Assembly: GCF_037546185.1 (NCBI RefSeq)
Contig: NZ_JAWMWH010000001.1
Coordinates: 806,001 to 870,000 of the forward strand
Direction: 5' to 3'
Source: Nicoliella lavandulae
GTDB lineage: Bacteria; Bacillota; Bacilli; Lactobacillales; Lactobacillaceae
Length of the DNA stretch: 64,000 nucleotides
Shown: positions 53,682 to 61,448 of the stretch, one piece after another
Position numbering within the stretch: the stretch's first letter is position 1
Layout: the number at the start of each line of letters is the position of its first letter
The notes under the pieces: model-generated
What the model was told of the DNA's origin: nothing
Seen by the model: the letters and a program-made list of their open reading frames with translations, nothing else
Databases searched by the model: none
Translations under genes and position numbers: made by a program

Positions 53682-54057
53682 TATTTTCATCTCCATGAAT
53701 AATTCCGCTATGTTTAAGTAGTGCTAACCCAATCTGGGCTGCAATTTGATTACTTTGATTAGATTCATACCAAGCTTGGACAATTTTAAATACCTTTTTA
53801 CTGCGAGGGGTAACTTCTAGCATCGCAACCATTAGTAATCCCCATTTTAGTTGGTCATCCCTTCCGGCTAAGCTTAATTTTAGGGCGGCAATGAACATTC
53901 CCTGTTTGCTACCAAATGTACTGTAAAGACTACCACGTAACAGCCCAGTCCGTTTGACGATATCGTCTAAAGACGTGCCGTTATAGCCGCTCCGGATAAA
54001 TAATTGTCCAATTTGAGTCAGAACCGTGTGCGGATCAAAGGTTTTAGTTCTTCCCAT
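53665..54057 (-). CDS. TetR-family transcriptional regulator
   Basis: 130 residues with a TetR_N helix-turn-helix: FIRSGYNGTSLDDIVKRTGLLRGSLYSTFGSKQGMF. The start is set at MGRTKTFDPHTVL as in homologues (54057); an ATG five codons upstream (54072) lies inside the operator and neither has a Shine-Dalgarno site, so the mRNA may be leaderless. C-terminal domain is short, compared with about 190 residues usual for the family. A perfect 14-bp inverted repeat just upstream is the likely autoregulatory operator. Operon with the coupled small gene. Confidence 0.86.
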   Translation of the reverse strand: MGRTKTFDPHTVLTQIGQLFIRSGYNGTSLDDIVKRTGLLRGSLYSTFGSKQGMFIAALKLSLAGRDDQLKWGLLMVAMLEVTPRSKKVFKIVQAWYESNQSNQIAAQIGLALLKHSGIIHGDENNGKQS

Positions 54058-54069
54058 GCGATTAATATA

Positions 54070-54099
54070 CATTTATTTGACTAAATAGTCAAATAAATG
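54070..54099. promoter_or_regulatory. Perfect palindromic operator of the TetR gene
   Basis: CATTTATTTGACTA, two bases (AA), then its exact complement: 14-bp arms. It covers the tetR start region, so autorepression is very likely. Confidence 0.8.
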
Positions 54100-54100
54100 C

Positions 54101-54134
54101 AAACTTAAAAGCACCTCATTTGAGATGCTTTAGT
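54101..54134 (-). terminator. Terminator of the oxidoreductase-YCII operon
   Basis: AAGCA and CTCA pair with GAG and GCTT imperfectly, with T-rich ends on the minus strand. It lies next to the TetR operator. Confidence 0.55.
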
Positions 54135-54419
54135 TTAATGGTCAGCTAGCGTTTGGAAGGGATGGATTTCAATATCCATCATGTTTGCCTTAGTCAATGG
54201 ATCATTTCTGATCAATGCTTGGGCCGCTTCTTTAGACTCCACTTCATAAACGATTAGGCCTCCGGTGTTATCAGTAGCAGAACCCGCAAAGATGACGTTG
54301 TTTAACTGGGCTTGCTGCTTTAAATATGCAATGTGATCCTTAACGATTTGAGTCCGTTCATCAGCTGAACGGCTAGCAGTTTGTTGATTGGGAGTCGCAA
54401 ATTCAATAAATTTAGGCAT
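54135..54419 (-). CDS. YCII-domain protein
   Basis: 94 residues with the YCII ferredoxin-like fold: MPKFIEFATPN, then the helix TQIVKDHIAYLKQQAQ, VIFAGSATDNTGGLIVYEVESKEAAQALIRNDPLTKANMMDIEIHPF pattern with the conserved His-like and Asp positions (NDPL). The ATG at 54419 is preferred by homology; GTG at 54428 lies one base after the upstream stop. It forms an operon with the flavin oxidoreductase. YCII proteins are probably small-molecule or dehalogenase-like enzymes; the role is unknown. Confidence 0.8.
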   Translation of the reverse strand: MPKFIEFATPNQQTASRSADERTQIVKDHIAYLKQQAQLNNVIFAGSATDNTGGLIVYEVESKEAAQALIRNDPLTKANMMDIEIHPFQTLADH

Positions 54420-54428
54420 GGTAATCAC

Positions 54429-54962
54429 TTATTCTCCCTTCGTAACGTATTCAACGTACTCTTGAGCCCGGCGAGCTAGTTGATCTTCATCTAAGTTTTG
54501 CATCACCCCAGGGGTAATGAATGGATTGATGAATTTAGTGCCAATCATGTTGCTCGTGGCTTTAAATGGTGCTAGTAGTGCTTTGATAGTGTAGTTAACG
54601 GAACCATCAGGGCGGTAATTTTCAACCGGTGCACCAGCGGAAACGGCCACACCGAGTTGTTTACCGTGGAGTGCATTTCCAGTTGATCCATATGCCCAAC
54701 CATATAATAAGACAACATCTTCCCACTTTTTCAGTAGGCTAGGTGCACTATACCAGTAAAATGGGAATTGAAAAATGATGCGGTTAGCTGATTCAACTGC
54801 TTTTTGTTCAGCTGTAACGTCAATGTTGCCATCTGGATAGAGTGCGTATTCATCTCTAATTGTGATGTTATCATCGTGTTGGTTCTCAACGGCTGCTCGA
54901 AAGGCCTGATTGACCCGCGAGCCTTCTAAATTGGGGTGAAATAGTAAAATTAATGTTTTCAT
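54429..54962 (-). CDS. NAD(P)H-dependent flavodoxin-fold quinone oxidoreductase
   Basis: FMN- or FAD-dependent reductase of the NQO1/MdaB/KefF family. N-terminal flavin phosphate loop LLFHPNLEGSRVNQAF, IIFQFPFYWYSAPSLLKKWEDVVLLYGWAYG near residue 70 and VAVSAGAPVENY near 110. 177 residues, normal length. It precedes the YCII gene with no gap. Its promoter (minus strand, 55027-54997) has the 19-bp spacer of MerR-controlled promoters and is divergent from a merR gene. Likely role: two-electron reduction of quinones or reactive electrophiles. Confidence 0.88.
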   Translation of the reverse strand: MKTLILLFHPNLEGSRVNQAFRAAVENQHDDNITIRDEYALYPDGNIDVTAEQKAVESANRIIFQFPFYWYSAPSLLKKWEDVVLLYGWAYGSTGNALHGKQLGVAVSAGAPVENYRPDGSVNYTIKALLAPFKATSNMIGTKFINPFITPGVMQNLDEDQLARRAQEYVEYVTKGE

Positions 54963-54996
54963 GAATTAGGCTCCTTTGATTTTAATGGATATCCTT

Positions 54997-55027
54997 ATTA
55001 AACCACCTGGACCTAACTATAGTGCAA
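54997..55027 (-). promoter_or_regulatory. MerR-type promoter of the oxidoreductase operon
   Basis: On the minus strand, TTGCAC (55027-55022), 19-base spacer, TTTAAT (55002-54997). The spacer contains AGGTCCAGGT. A 19-bp spacer is typical of MerR-activated promoters. Confidence 0.6.
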
Positions 55028-55054
55028 GCAATGTGATTAATTATTGATAAAAAT

Positions 55055-55085
55055 TTGACCTGGAGTTAACTTCACCTAATATAAT
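55055..55085 (+). promoter_or_regulatory. MerR-type promoter of the merR gene
   Basis: TTGACC (55055-55060), 19-base spacer with TGGAGTTAACTTCA dyad, TATAAT (55080-55085). The dyad is a classical MerR-family operator (like GGAGTTAACTCC). Confidence 0.72.
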
Positions 55086-55107
55086 AATGATTAAAGGAAG
55101 TGGTTTT

Positions 55108-55514
55108 GTGGAATTATCAATTACACAATTATGTGCTAAATATGGTGTGCCGATTGAAACCTTACGCTACTATGAACGAATTGGATTAATTCCAAACGTT
55201 CCTCGTAGACCCAATGGAAATCGTTACTATAATGATGATTTACAGGAATGGGTCGAAATGGTAGTGTGCCTTCGCCAATCAGGGGTTGCCATCAAGGCGT
55301 TGAGGAAGTACATTGAATTAATTAAAATGGAGCGGAACGTGAATCATTATTACAAGAACAAGAGCAATTACTAGTAGCTAAACGTGCTAAGCTAGACGTT
55401 TCAATTAACCGTCTTCATCATAAAGTTGGTTTATATAAATCTGGTGAAATCAAAAATCACCATAGTTATTATGAAGAATATGAAATTGAAAAAGACATGC
55501 AAAATCATAACTAA
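55108..55514 (+). pseudogene. MerR-family regulator, frameshifted
   Basis: N-terminal MerR helix-turn-helix is intact (MELSITQLCAKYGVPIETLRYYERIGLIPNVPR pattern, then GNRYYNDDLQEW). The frame is lost near 55330 in ATGGAG and stops at 55374. Adding one G restores IKMGAERESLLQEQEQLLVAKRAKLD...and the normal coiled-coil end with a stop at 55514. GTG at 55108 is chosen: AAGGA is nine bases before it and the predicted transcript begins near 55092, after the ATG at 55087. A truncated product could still bind DNA but could not dimerise normally. Real loss or an assembly error. Confidence 0.82.
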
Positions 55515-55573
55515 GTTTCACTTAATGATGTGGTAGAATAAAGTTACTACATACGTTAGGGAGACGATTGATT

Positions 55574-56458
55574 TTGAATCAAAAAAAGGGGATTACCTTT
55601 GCCGTAGTGGGTTCAATCTGTTGGGGAATGTCAGGAACGATTGCTGAATATCTATTTGCAACGCAGCACGTTTCGCCCTTGTGGTTGGTCGGACTACGAT
55701 TATTAGTGGCCGGAATATTGTTATTAGCATGGAGTGGCATCATTAAACATGAATCGATCTTTAGTATTTGGCAGGATCGCTCCGCACGCTTACCATTAAT
55801 CGGGTTTTCATTGCTAGGGATGCTACCATCCCAATTAGCTTACTTTATGGCGATTAAATACGGGAATGCACCGACTGCCACTGTTTTACAGTTCTTAGGG
55901 CCTATTTTTATAATTGGGTATCTAACGATTGCCCACCGGAGTTTACCGAGTCGCGTGGACATTGTATCCGTAATCTTAGCGGTCATTGGGACCTTTCTAT
56001 TAGTTACCAAGGGGCACTTTGACAGCTTAGCGTTGTCGATCGCAGCATTAGCCTGGGGGATTGGTGCTGGATTGAGTCAGGCTTCATACACACTTTTGCC
56101 CCGGAAGTTATTAGCCCGTTTTGATGCCCGGTTAGTAGTGGGGTGGGGAATGACGATCGGGAGCCTACCGTTTACGGTCGTATTAGTGCGTGAACCGATG
56201 CCTACGTTATCATTTCCAGTGGTGGCTAGTATTTTCTTCATTATTATTTTCGGAACAATGCTAGCATATCTTTTCTACCTCAACAGTGTGAAGTATATTT
56301 CACCATCGGCTACGGGGATGCTTAGTTCCTTTGAACCATTGACGGCGACCGTGTTATCAGTAACGTTTTTGAGTACACCGTTATCATTCGTACAAATTAT
56401 CGGGGGCTTATTCGTAATTGCAACTGTGTTTGTGCAGACCATTTTTAAACATGAATAA
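55574..56458 (+). CDS. EamA/DMT-family transporter
   Basis: Ten-helix drug/metabolite exporter of about 294 residues with two EamA repeats: the first from GITFAVVGSICWGMSGTIAEYLF, the second from IAALAWGIGAGLSQASYTLLP near residue 155. The C-terminus (KYISPSATGMLSSFEPLTATVLSVTFLSTPLS) is typical. Two TTG codons are possible; 55574 follows AGGGAG by ten bases and is chosen over 55568. Monocistronic with a terminator. Substrate unknown; amino acid or metabolite export is common. Confidence 0.87.
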   Translation: MNQKKGITFAVVGSICWGMSGTIAEYLFATQHVSPLWLVGLRLLVAGILLLAWSGIIKHESIFSIWQDRSARLPLIGFSLLGMLPSQLAYFMAIKYGNAPTATVLQFLGPIFIIGYLTIAHRSLPSRVDIVSVILAVIGTFLLVTKGHFDSLALSIAALAWGIGAGLSQASYTLLPRKLLARFDARLVVGWGMTIGSLPFTVVLVREPMPTLSFPVVASIFFIIIFGTMLAYLFYLNSVKYISPSATGMLSSFEPLTATVLSVTFLSTPLSFVQIIGGLFVIATVFVQTIFKHE

Positions 56459-56462
56459 AAAT

Positions 56463-56496
56463 CAACTCGCATTTGATCTTTAGAATGCGAGTTTTT
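56463..56496. terminator. Bidirectional terminator
   Basis: AACTCGCATT pairs with AATGCGAGTT across a 10-base loop. Confidence 0.85.
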
Positions 56497-56498
56497 AA

Positions 56499-56897
56499 TT
56501 ACCAATTTTTTGGATTATATGAGTCATCATTATGGTCAGCCATTGTTTGATGGTACTTGGCTAACTTGGCTTCCAAATGTTCGACTTGCTGTTGGGCTTC
56601 CCTAACCTTTTGTCTACCAATAGCTAGTTGTTGCTCAATAATTTCTGCTCGTGTGTTAATAGTGGCATCACCATCTAGACATAGTTGAACATATCTTTTT
56701 AGATTTTTGATGGACATTCCCGTTTTACGCAGGGCATGGTCACCGAGTAACCAGTTGATGGATTGTTGATCAAAGAGGCGTTCATTGTTCGGACCCCGTT
56801 GAATCGATGGGACTAGCCCTTGATCCGTATAGTAGCGAATCGTGTATTGACTGAGTCCAGTTTGTTCAGCTGCTTGTTTAATACTTAATCTTTTCAA
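56499..56897 (-). CDS. MerR-family regulator 2
   Basis: 132 residues: MKRLSIKQAAEQTGLSQYTIRYYTDQGLVPSIQRGPNNERLFD, then a helical dimer segment and a long coiled coil with an ending YNPKNW. Same sub-family as the regulator at 59169 (which ends FNPNNW), so both are related duplicates. Overlaps the stop of the MFS gene by four bases (ATGA), so it is coupled to the exporter and probably controls the MFS promoter with its 19-bp spacer. Inducer unknown. Confidence 0.88.
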   Translation of the reverse strand: MKRLSIKQAAEQTGLSQYTIRYYTDQGLVPSIQRGPNNERLFDQQSINWLLGDHALRKTGMSIKNLKRYVQLCLDGDATINTRAEIIEQQLAIGRQKVREAQQQVEHLEAKLAKYHQTMADHNDDSYNPKNW

Positions 56898-58234
56898 TAT
56901 TTTTGTTCCTTTCGTTTAATCCCTAACAGTAATACCAATACTAACAATGCCATAACGGTTAGAATAACTGATTCCATTTGGTACTTATTTTGCACCGTTA
57001 TGATATTGCTGGTCAACGTAACGGTAATGGCTAGACAGACGGCAGATCCAATTTGTTGTGCCATGTTCAACATTCCAGATGCGGCTCCTGAAATGGAATG
57101 ATCATGAATGTATGCGATTCCATAGCTAGTTAGTGGAGATATAATGACGCCTTGGCCAAAGCCGATTAGGGCTACTGGAATCAAGAAGGTAATTGAAAAA
57201 CCGAGATGAAGGGGCAAATAAACCCCAGCAGCAAGACCAATTGCCATTGCGATACTCCCCATGATTGCCGTGTTCGCTAGTCCTAAATGCTGGATGAATT
57301 TATCAACGAATAATGATGAGATGAATTGTGGAATCATTTGTGCTAGTAATGCGAATGCAACGACCAATGGTGTGAAGTGGTAGCTACTTTGTAAAATTTC
57401 TGGAACTAAGAATAGATACGTAATCATAATTCCAGTATCTAAGAAGCGGGCTAGATATGCAAAGTTTCGAACTGGATTATTAAAAATCGATAGTGGAATC
57501 ATAGCATTAGTTAACCCATTTTCGTGTTGAATAAAGAGTACCAATAAGATGACTGCCAGGCCCAATGCAATTAAGCGATAAGTAGTACCGTTGATACTAT
57601 AGACCAAGAGCAGTAGGCCTAGCGATGATAAGATGGTCCCTGTAATGTCTAACTTTTGGTCATCACTAGCCCGGTTACTGATGTATTTGATTGCTAAGCC
57701 AATCATAATGAAACTAATGGGGACGTTAATCAAAAATCCATAGCGCCATGATAGGAAAGTATTGATGATTCCACCAAACAAAAACCCAATACTAGCCCCA
57801 ATTCCTGCAGTAAGTGAATAGTATTGAATTGCCTTGGCACGCATTTGGCCTTGATAGTTATCCATGATAATTGCTAACATCGTGGGCGCTAAAATGGCTG
57901 CGCCGATTCCTTGGGCAGCTCTTGCAATAACGATCATGGGAAAGTTGATCGATAATCCTACAATCAGTGAGGTGATTCCAAATAGTAGTAATCCAATGAT
58001 CAATACTGTTTTGCGGCCCCAAATATCACCTAATCGGCCACCAAATAAAATAAAACTACCAAATGTTAGGGTATAAATGTTAGAAATCCAGTCGATAGTT
58101 TGGGAAGTTAAATGGAGCGTCTGTTCAATATAGTCACTACTTGTAAAAACGACCGAGTTATCAATTAAAATCATGAAAAATACTATTAAGACGATTGGTA
58201 ATACCATCCCGAACTTTTGGCTATGTGCTTGCAT
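56894..58234 (-). CDS. MFS exporter (DHA2/EmrB-QacA type)
   Basis: 446 residues with about 12-14 helices. Helix-1 motif NSVVFTSSDYI (in the place of D-S-T-I-V-N-A-L-P of the family, slightly unusual), motif A loop GGRLGDIWGRKTVLI near residue 65 and ARAAQGIGAAILAPTMLAI. Start ATG with AAAGGAAG eight bases upstream. Cotranscribed with MerR regulator 2, which overlaps by four bases. The promoter has a MerR-type 19-bp spacer. Exports hydrophobic or cationic compounds by inference. Confidence 0.87.
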   Translation of the reverse strand: MQAHSQKFGMVLPIVLIVFFMILIDNSVVFTSSDYIEQTLHLTSQTIDWISNIYTLTFGSFILFGGRLGDIWGRKTVLIIGLLLFGITSLIVGLSINFPMIVIARAAQGIGAAILAPTMLAIIMDNYQGQMRAKAIQYYSLTAGIGASIGFLFGGIINTFLSWRYGFLINVPISFIMIGLAIKYISNRASDDQKLDITGTILSSLGLLLLVYSINGTTYRLIALGLAVILLVLFIQHENGLTNAMIPLSIFNNPVRNFAYLARFLDTGIMITYLFLVPEILQSSYHFTPLVVAFALLAQMIPQFISSLFVDKFIQHLGLANTAIMGSIAMAIGLAAGVYLPLHLGFSITFLIPVALIGFGQGVIISPLTSYGIAYIHDHSISGAASGMLNMAQQIGSAVCLAITVTLTSNIITVQNKYQMESVILTVMALLVLVLLLGIKRKEQKY

Positions 58235-58269
58235 TTGAACCGCTTCCTTTATTTTTATAATTACTGTTA

Positions 58270-58300
58270 TTGTAAAGGACTCGAGTAACTAGAAGGCAAG
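58270..58300 (-). promoter_or_regulatory. MerR-type promoter of the MFS-merR2 operon
   Basis: On the minus strand, TTGCCT (58300-58295), 19-base spacer, TACAAT (58275-58270). The spacer holds AGTTACTCGAGT, a dyad like other MerR sites. Confidence 0.65.
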
Positions 58301-58307
58301 TCAAAAA

Positions 58308-58340
58308 TAAAAACCACACCTAAGATGGGGTGGCTTTTGT
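58308..58340 (-). terminator. Terminator of the SDR gene
   Basis: On the minus strand, AAAAGCCACCCC pairs with GGTGTGGTTTT with a small mismatch, followed by T-rich sequence. Confidence 0.72.
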
Positions 58341-58345
58341 AAAGA

Positions 58346-59083
58346 TTAAAGTGATTGACGAGTTGGCCGTACGATTACTTCACTTACGGACATGTTATCA
58401 GCAGTGCCAATTGCGTATTCTACCGCGCTAGCTACTTGTGCTGGTTGAAGGCCGTTGATGTTTTTAAAGAAATCTTCTGCAAACTTCTTTTGATCCGCAT
58501 CATTAATCGAATTAAATAACTCAGTACCAGTGCTACCGGGGGAGATAATGGTGGTTTTAATGTTGTTTTCAGCCTGTTCCATTCTAAGACCGTCCATAAT
58601 TGCACGAACTGCAAACTTGGTACCTGAATAAACCGCAGCATCTGGGCCTACCACGTGACCAGCAACAGAATCAGTAGTAATGACATGGCCGCTTTGTTGT
58701 TTTACCATGATTGGTAGTACTGCGGCAATGCCGTTCAATACGCCCATGATATTGATGTCTAACATTTGTTTCCATTCATCACGGCGACCTTCTACTAGTG
58801 GAGCCGTAGGCATAATACCGGCGTTGTTGTAGATAACATCGATGCGGCCATACTTTGCAACGGTATCATCGACGACCGCCTTAACTTGATCAAAGTTAGT
58901 AACATCGACTTCGTGAGTATCGATGGTAGCATCTGGAAATTGGTTTTTGATGTCGTTCAAACGGTCAATTCGTCTAGCACCCAATACCAATGTTGCATTG
59001 TCCTTGGCAAGTAGTTCACTAGTTGCCGCCCCAATTCCGGATGATGCGCCCATGATAATAACGACTTTATTTGATAGATCCAT
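58346..59083 (-). CDS. Short-chain dehydrogenase/reductase
   Basis: 245 residues, classical SDR: IIMGASSGIGAAT at 9-21, NNAGIMPT near 88, catalytic Ser in ITTDSVAG near 138 (ITTDS rather than the usual NISS), YSGTK (Tyr, Lys) near 152. The family is close to the NADP-dependent YdfG/serine-type reductases common in lactobacilli. Start ATG after AGAGGAA. Transcribed divergently from MerR regulator 3 and with a MerR-type promoter, so probably part of its regulon. Substrate unknown. Confidence 0.88.
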   Translation of the reverse strand: MDLSNKVVIIMGASSGIGAATSELLAKDNATLVLGARRIDRLNDIKNQFPDATIDTHEVDVTNFDQVKAVVDDTVAKYGRIDVIYNNAGIMPTAPLVEGRRDEWKQMLDINIMGVLNGIAAVLPIMVKQQSGHVITTDSVAGHVVGPDAAVYSGTKFAVRAIMDGLRMEQAENNIKTTIISPGSTGTELFNSINDADQKKFAEDFFKNINGLQPAQVASAVEYAIGTADNMSVSEVIVRPTRQSL

Positions 59084-59120
59084 TTTGAAATTCCTCTTTT
59101 CTTATTTTTAAGTTATACTA

Positions 59121-59151
59121 ATCATAAAACTTGAGAGTAACTCTCAGTCAA
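59121..59151 (-). promoter_or_regulatory. MerR-type promoter of the SDR gene with perfect operator
   Basis: On the minus strand, TTGACT (59151-59146), 19-base spacer, TATGAT (59126-59121). The spacer includes TGAGAGTTACTCTCA, a perfect 7-bp inverted repeat. Confidence 0.75.
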
Positions 59152-59168
59152 TAGGAAAGGACGTACAA

Positions 59169-59603
59169 ATGACTCAATCTGAAATGTGGACGGTAAAACA
59201 GGCTGCTAAACGGCTTGGGATTTCTGAACATACCCTGCGTTACTACGCTGATCAAGGATTTGCTCCATCGATGCAACGGGATGCTAATAATCGCCGATTA
59301 TTCAACCAAAATGCATTAGACTGGCTCCAAGCTTGTCATTATTTGCGGCAAACGGGGATGCCAATTAAGGTAGTCAAACACTATGTAGCACTGTGCTTGC
59401 AAGGAAATCGATCACTACAGGAACGGTACCAGTTGATTCAAGAACAACAGCAATTGGCGGTTGAGCAAGTACAAGCTGCTCAACAACGACTCGCTTTTTT
59501 GAATGCGAAAGAGAAACTATATCGTGAACAAATGGCTACTAATTCGGTAGATACTTTTAATCCCAACAATTGGTCCAGGAATAACCAGAATCAAGAATGT
59601 TAA
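59169..59603 (+). CDS. MerR-family regulator 3
   Basis: 144 residues: WTVKQAAKRLGISEHTLRYYADQGFAPSMQRDANNRRLF with the MerR helix-turn-helix and wing, then an effector/coiled-coil region (QLIQEQQQLAVEQVQAAQQRLAFL) and the FNPNNW ending shared with regulator 2. Start ATG after GGAAAGGA. Divergent from the SDR gene, whose promoter has the operator dyad; the regulator's own promoter must overlap it. No Cys sensing pair is evident except near the C-terminal end, so a small organic inducer or redox stress is possible. Confidence 0.88.
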   Translation: MTQSEMWTVKQAAKRLGISEHTLRYYADQGFAPSMQRDANNRRLFNQNALDWLQACHYLRQTGMPIKVVKHYVALCLQGNRSLQERYQLIQEQQQLAVEQVQAAQQRLAFLNAKEKLYREQMATNSVDTFNPNNWSRNNQNQEC

Positions 59604-59640
59604 AAAACAGCTAATCACAAATGTGATAGCTGGTTTTTTG
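59602..59640 (+). terminator. Intrinsic terminator after merR3
   Basis: AAAAAACAGCTA and CAC pair with GTG and TAGCTGGTTTTTT. Confidence 0.88.
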
Positions 59641-59653
59641 GGAAATAATGAAG

Positions 59654-59718
59654 CTATCCTTTTAAGCTGATTTTACCGACGTTTTTTTGATCTGGACCTT
59701 TGGTCTTATATTTAAAAT
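59654..59718 (-). pseudogene. 3' remnant of a quinone oxidoreductase gene
   Basis: Reading the minus strand gives PDQKNVGKISLKG-stop, against HDQKNVGKIVLKV at the end of the intact gene at 61712. The rest of the gene is gone and the GT2 gene stops only a few bases away. It is a decayed duplicate or the scar of a recombination. Confidence 0.7.
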
Positions 59719-59723
59719 CAACA

Positions 59724-61427
59724 TTAACTATTCCATTTTAGTGGGTGGTGTTTATTATTATCAGTGCTAAGTGCTAGTTGGTCATAAACTATCAACTGCT
59801 GACTTAGTTGTTTTTGTGTCCTTGTTTCTTTATTACTCATTAATGCCATCCATGGTCCCAATAAACCTGGTAAAAATGACATCAGTATCCATGGTGATTT
59901 ACTTGCAGCGATTACCATCACAATTGTTAAAATTGAAAATAACATTGAGTCTCCATAGTGTTCAAAAATATCCACCACTGTAACTCTATGACCAACTTTA
60001 GGTGTTACGTTGAATTTTGCTTTCTTACCTAATAGTGCTAAAATTGTTGATTTAACTGTAATATAATATGATGAACCATACAGTAGAATGCTTTGGATTT
60101 CATAAACTAACATTTGACCAATTGTCATTCCATTAGCAACAGAGAATATTCCATCTGGAATTGTTTGACTGAAATAACATAATAATGCCGGTATGAGCAT
60201 GAAGGCTTGGCTACCAATTTTAATATGTGCTAATGGAAAAACGATGCTACATAATAATAAACTGATGTATTGGAATGCGAAGATTGGCACCGATAATGTG
60301 AACGTTAATAAATCTAACTTCTGCGAAATCGTCAAAAGGTTAGTTACTAGCAACTGTTTTCCATACACTTTAAAAAATTCAAAATTAGCTGAGCAGAATT
60401 TAACCGAGCGAATCGTTAGAGCGTTCATGTCGATTGGAAATTCTTCGTTCCCGTAAATTTGGGATGCAAATTTAATGTCGAATCCCTGTAAAATGGCCTG
60501 AAATGAGACACTTAAGTCTTCAGCCACCATGTGTGGAAACATTCTAATTGCATCCATGCATTCCTTAGATACCATTACCCCATGCCCAAGCCCAATACAA
60601 GTCGTTGAACCCTTTAATAATCTGTGTGGTTGCTTACCTGTAGTTGCATCGAGTGGTTTTAGATGCCCACCTTCTGCACTACGGACGGTATTTTGAATCG
60701 GCCAAAAAGTATTGGCAGCATGTGAAAACACACTCATAAATTGATTAACATTACGACCACTAATGTGGTTACATTGAAGGATTCCTAGATTATCAGAATA
60801 ATAAAAGAACTTCAAACACTTTTCTACGAATTGGGGTTCGATCAATTCATCACTATCTAAAATCACAAAATAATCATAAGTACCTTTACCAACTCCTAAT
60901 AAATAGTGATTTAGGTTTCCTGCTTTAGCATGGGTGTTGTGGCGATCAGATACTAATTTAACGTGTTCATGCACCGCCGCAAACTGTTTTATTTTTGAAA
61001 TCATAACTGGATCATCACTATTATCTAAAATTATAGTTTCCACGTTATCGTAAGTTTGATGTAAACACGTTTCTAACGCCGACGGAATAAAGTCATTATA
61101 CGTCGTATATAGCAATTGCACACGCGGGTGAAACGACCTGGGCAGTGGTTGAGCTAATAGTGCTAATTCATGCTCTGCTTCAGCTTTTTTAATCATGGCG
61201 TAGCGTAGCGGAATCATTAAGTTATTACATCCAAAATAAAAGAACAATCCGGCAAAAACCTGGTTGAATAAAATTAAGCCGGCATAGACAGGATGACCAT
61301 GCCGATACGTTGGTAATATACCATCGCGCCAAGTGTAATACTCAAAGGTAGTCATAATAAGCATCCAACTAACTAATATCCACCAATATACAACTGGTTT
61401 GGTGCTATATGTTCCACGAATTGTCAC
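59724..61427 (-). CDS. Family 2 glycosyltransferase, cellulose-synthase-like membrane protein
   Basis: 567 residues with two N-terminal helices, a cytoplasmic GT2 domain and about five C-terminal helices. QLLYTTYNDFIPSALETCLHQTYDNVETIILDNSDDP marks the nucleotide-binding start, DSDE near residue 190 is the DxD motif, LGHGVMVSKECMDAI near 285 and EDLSVSFQAI near 305 carry the acidic acceptor motif. A full QxxRW is not seen. GTG at 61427 is used since AGGAG lies eight bases upstream. It probably makes an exo- or wall polysaccharide; partner genes are not adjacent. It is flanked by AT-rich DNA and by a remnant gene. Confidence 0.82.
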   Translation of the reverse strand: MTIRGTYSTKPVVYWWILVSWMLIMTTFEYYTWRDGILPTYRHGHPVYAGLILFNQVFAGLFFYFGCNNLMIPLRYAMIKKAEAEHELALLAQPLPRSFHPRVQLLYTTYNDFIPSALETCLHQTYDNVETIILDNSDDPVMISKIKQFAAVHEHVKLVSDRHNTHAKAGNLNHYLLGVGKGTYDYFVILDSDELIEPQFVEKCLKFFYYSDNLGILQCNHISGRNVNQFMSVFSHAANTFWPIQNTVRSAEGGHLKPLDATTGKQPHRLLKGSTTCIGLGHGVMVSKECMDAIRMFPHMVAEDLSVSFQAILQGFDIKFASQIYGNEEFPIDMNALTIRSVKFCSANFEFFKVYGKQLLVTNLLTISQKLDLLTFTLSVPIFAFQYISLLLCSIVFPLAHIKIGSQAFMLIPALLCYFSQTIPDGIFSVANGMTIGQMLVYEIQSILLYGSSYYITVKSTILALLGKKAKFNVTPKVGHRVTVVDIFEHYGDSMLFSILTIVMVIAASKSPWILMSFLPGLLGPWMALMSNKETRTQKQLSQQLIVYDQLALSTDNNKHHPLKWNS

Positions 61428-61448
61428 ATTAACATCTCCTAATACCAA

